A DNA stretch of 64,000 bases from Thiomonas sp. FB-6 (GTDB taxonomy: Bacteria; Pseudomonadota; Gammaproteobacteria; Burkholderiales; Burkholderiaceae_C): NCBI RefSeq assembly GCF_000377645.1, contig NZ_KB898471.1, forward strand, positions 744,941 to 808,940, written 5' to 3'. Shown piece after piece: positions 63,297 to 64,000 of the stretch. Numbering within the stretch: position 1 is the stretch's first letter; every line of letters starts with the position of its first letter. The notes below the pieces were generated by a model. The model saw nothing but the letters and a program-made list of their open reading frames with translations. It made no database searches and was not told the DNA's origin. The position numbers were made by a program, and so were the translations under genes.

Positions 63297-64000
63297 TTAT
63301 TCGCCGAGGTAGGCGGCGCGCACGCGCGGGTCGTCGAGCAGCTTGGAGGCCTCGCCGCCCATGGTCATGGTGCCCGAGTCCAGCACGTAGCCTCGCTGCG
63401 CCAGCTCCAGCGCACGCTTGGCGTTCTGCTCCACCAGCAGGATGGTCACCCCCTGCTGGGCAATCTCCGAGACCACCTCGAAGATCTTGTCCACCATGAT
63501 CGGCGACAGCCCCATCGAGGGCTCGTCCAGCAGCAGCATGCGCGGGCGGCACATCATCGCCCGCCCCATCGCCAGCATCTGCTGCTCGCCCCCCGACATG
63601 GTCCCCGCCAGCTGGCTGCGACGCTCCTTCAACCGCGGGAAGATCGAGAACACGCGCTCGATGTCGTCCTGCACCCCCTGCTTGTCCCCCCGCGTGTACG
63701 AGCCCATCAGCAGGTTCTCGTCGATGGTCATGCGCGTGAAGGTGCCGCGCCCCTCGGGCACCATCGCCAGCCCCATGCGCACCAGCGCATGCGCCGGCTT
63801 GCCCCGGATCGACTGCCCGTCGAACACGATGTCCCCGTCGGCCATCGGCTGCAGCCCCGTGATGGCCTTCAGCGTGGTCGTCTTGCCCGCCCCGTTGGCC
63901 CCGATCAGGCTGACCAGCTCGCCCGCGCGCACCTCGAAGTCGATGCCCTTGACGGCCATGATGCCGCCGTAGGCCACCCGCAGCCCCTGGATGCTCAGCA
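63297..64000 (-). CDS. livF: Branched-chain amino acid ABC transporter ATP-binding protein LivF, N-terminus cut off
   Basis: The frame reaches the window edge (visible part LSIQGLRVAYGGIMAVKGID onwards, about 234 codons). It has the Walker A GANGAGKTT, signature LAGTMSGGEQQMLAMGRAMM, Walker B MLLLDEPSMGLSP, and the LivF-type tail VLDSGTMTMGGEASKLLDDPRVRAAYLGE. It energises import of leucine, isoleucine, valine or related compounds with LivG, H, M and a binding protein that should be encoded upstream, beyond the window. Confidence 0.95.
   Translation of the reverse strand, partial: LSIQGLRVAYGGIMAVKGIDFEVRAGELVSLIGANGAGKTTTLKAITGLQPMADGDIVFDGQSIRGKPAHALVRMGLAMVPEGRGTFTRMTIDENLLMGSYTRGDKQGVQDDIERVFSIFPRLKERRSQLAGTMSGGEQQMLAMGRAMMCRPRMLLLDEPSMGLSPIMVDKIFEVVSEIAQQGVTILLVEQNAKRALELAQRGYVLDSGTMTMGGEASKLLDDPRVRAAYLGE

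Overview
The window is a chromosomal segment of a very GC-rich betaproteobacterium, most likely of the order Burkholderiales. This is inferred from gene order: the yqgE-ruvX-pyrR-pyrB-pyrC' run, aroQ-accB-accC-prmA, the long fab/rpoE/lepA/era/nagZ run and the rluC/rne divergence are all arrangements typical of that order. The genus cannot be resolved from the sequence alone. Gene density is high, many neighbours overlap by 1-8 bases, and no prophage, CRISPR array or complete insertion sequence is visible.

Layout. (1) 1-4.9 kb: the start of a photolyase gene (minus strand), then a tight pyrimidine operon yqgE-ruvX-pyrR-pyrB-pyrC', with plsC behind it. The dihydroorotase-like gene has lost its metal ligands and probably only scaffolds aspartate carbamoyltransferase. 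(2) 4.9-8.6 kb: a P1B-5 type metal ATPase with a C-terminal hemerythrin domain, tRNA-Arg(CCT), and a secreted double-rhodanese protein preceded by an inverted repeat. (3) 8.8-12.5 kb: a short-chain dehydrogenase and a TRAP transporter (Tat-exported binding protein plus a fused QM permease). (4) 12.6-17.9 kb: an RND efflux pump, its periplasmic adaptor and an XRE/MmyB-type regulator. (5) 18-25 kb: a methyltransferase, an Old Yellow Enzyme, a 3-hydroxyisobutyrate-dehydrogenase-like enzyme, a DUF3300 protein, and a three-gene unit of two ferritin-like proteins and a CBS-pair protein. (6) 25-28.5 kb: aroC, mpl and a conserved protein of unknown function, followed by a striking 269-bp foldback element. 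(7) 28.9-33.6 kb: aroQ, accB, accC, prmA and a zinc-ribbon membrane protein. (8) 33.6-51.9 kb: one long minus-strand housekeeping series. In transcription order it reads yceD-rpmF-plsX-fabH-fabD-fabG-acpP-fabF (fatty acid synthesis), ygfX-like-rpoE-rseA-mucD (envelope stress), then lepA-lepB-DUF4845-rnc-era-recO-pdxJ-acpS-nagZ. (9) 52-54.4 kb: two YeeE/YedE membrane proteins, maf and an RsmI-like methylase. (10) 54.5-57.3 kb: sppA, a HAD phosphatase and rluC (minus strand). (11) 57.3-61.2 kb: a long untranslated leader and RNase E, whose C-terminal half carries an 18-bp tandem repeat. (12) 61.2-64 kb: a nucleoside-diphosphate-sugar epimerase-like gene, a 2Fe-2S/flavin reductase and the partial livF gene at the window edge.

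Most genes are core functions. The stretches most worth a second look are the 269-bp foldback element at 28.6-28.8 kb, the mucD-lepA gap (a candidate sigma-E-type promoter, two hairpins and an intrinsic terminator with a T-run), the ferritin-like/CBS cluster, the P1B-5 hemerythrin ATPase, the missing rseB gene, and the expanding repeat inside rne. No wholly new multi-gene system could be proven from sequence alone.
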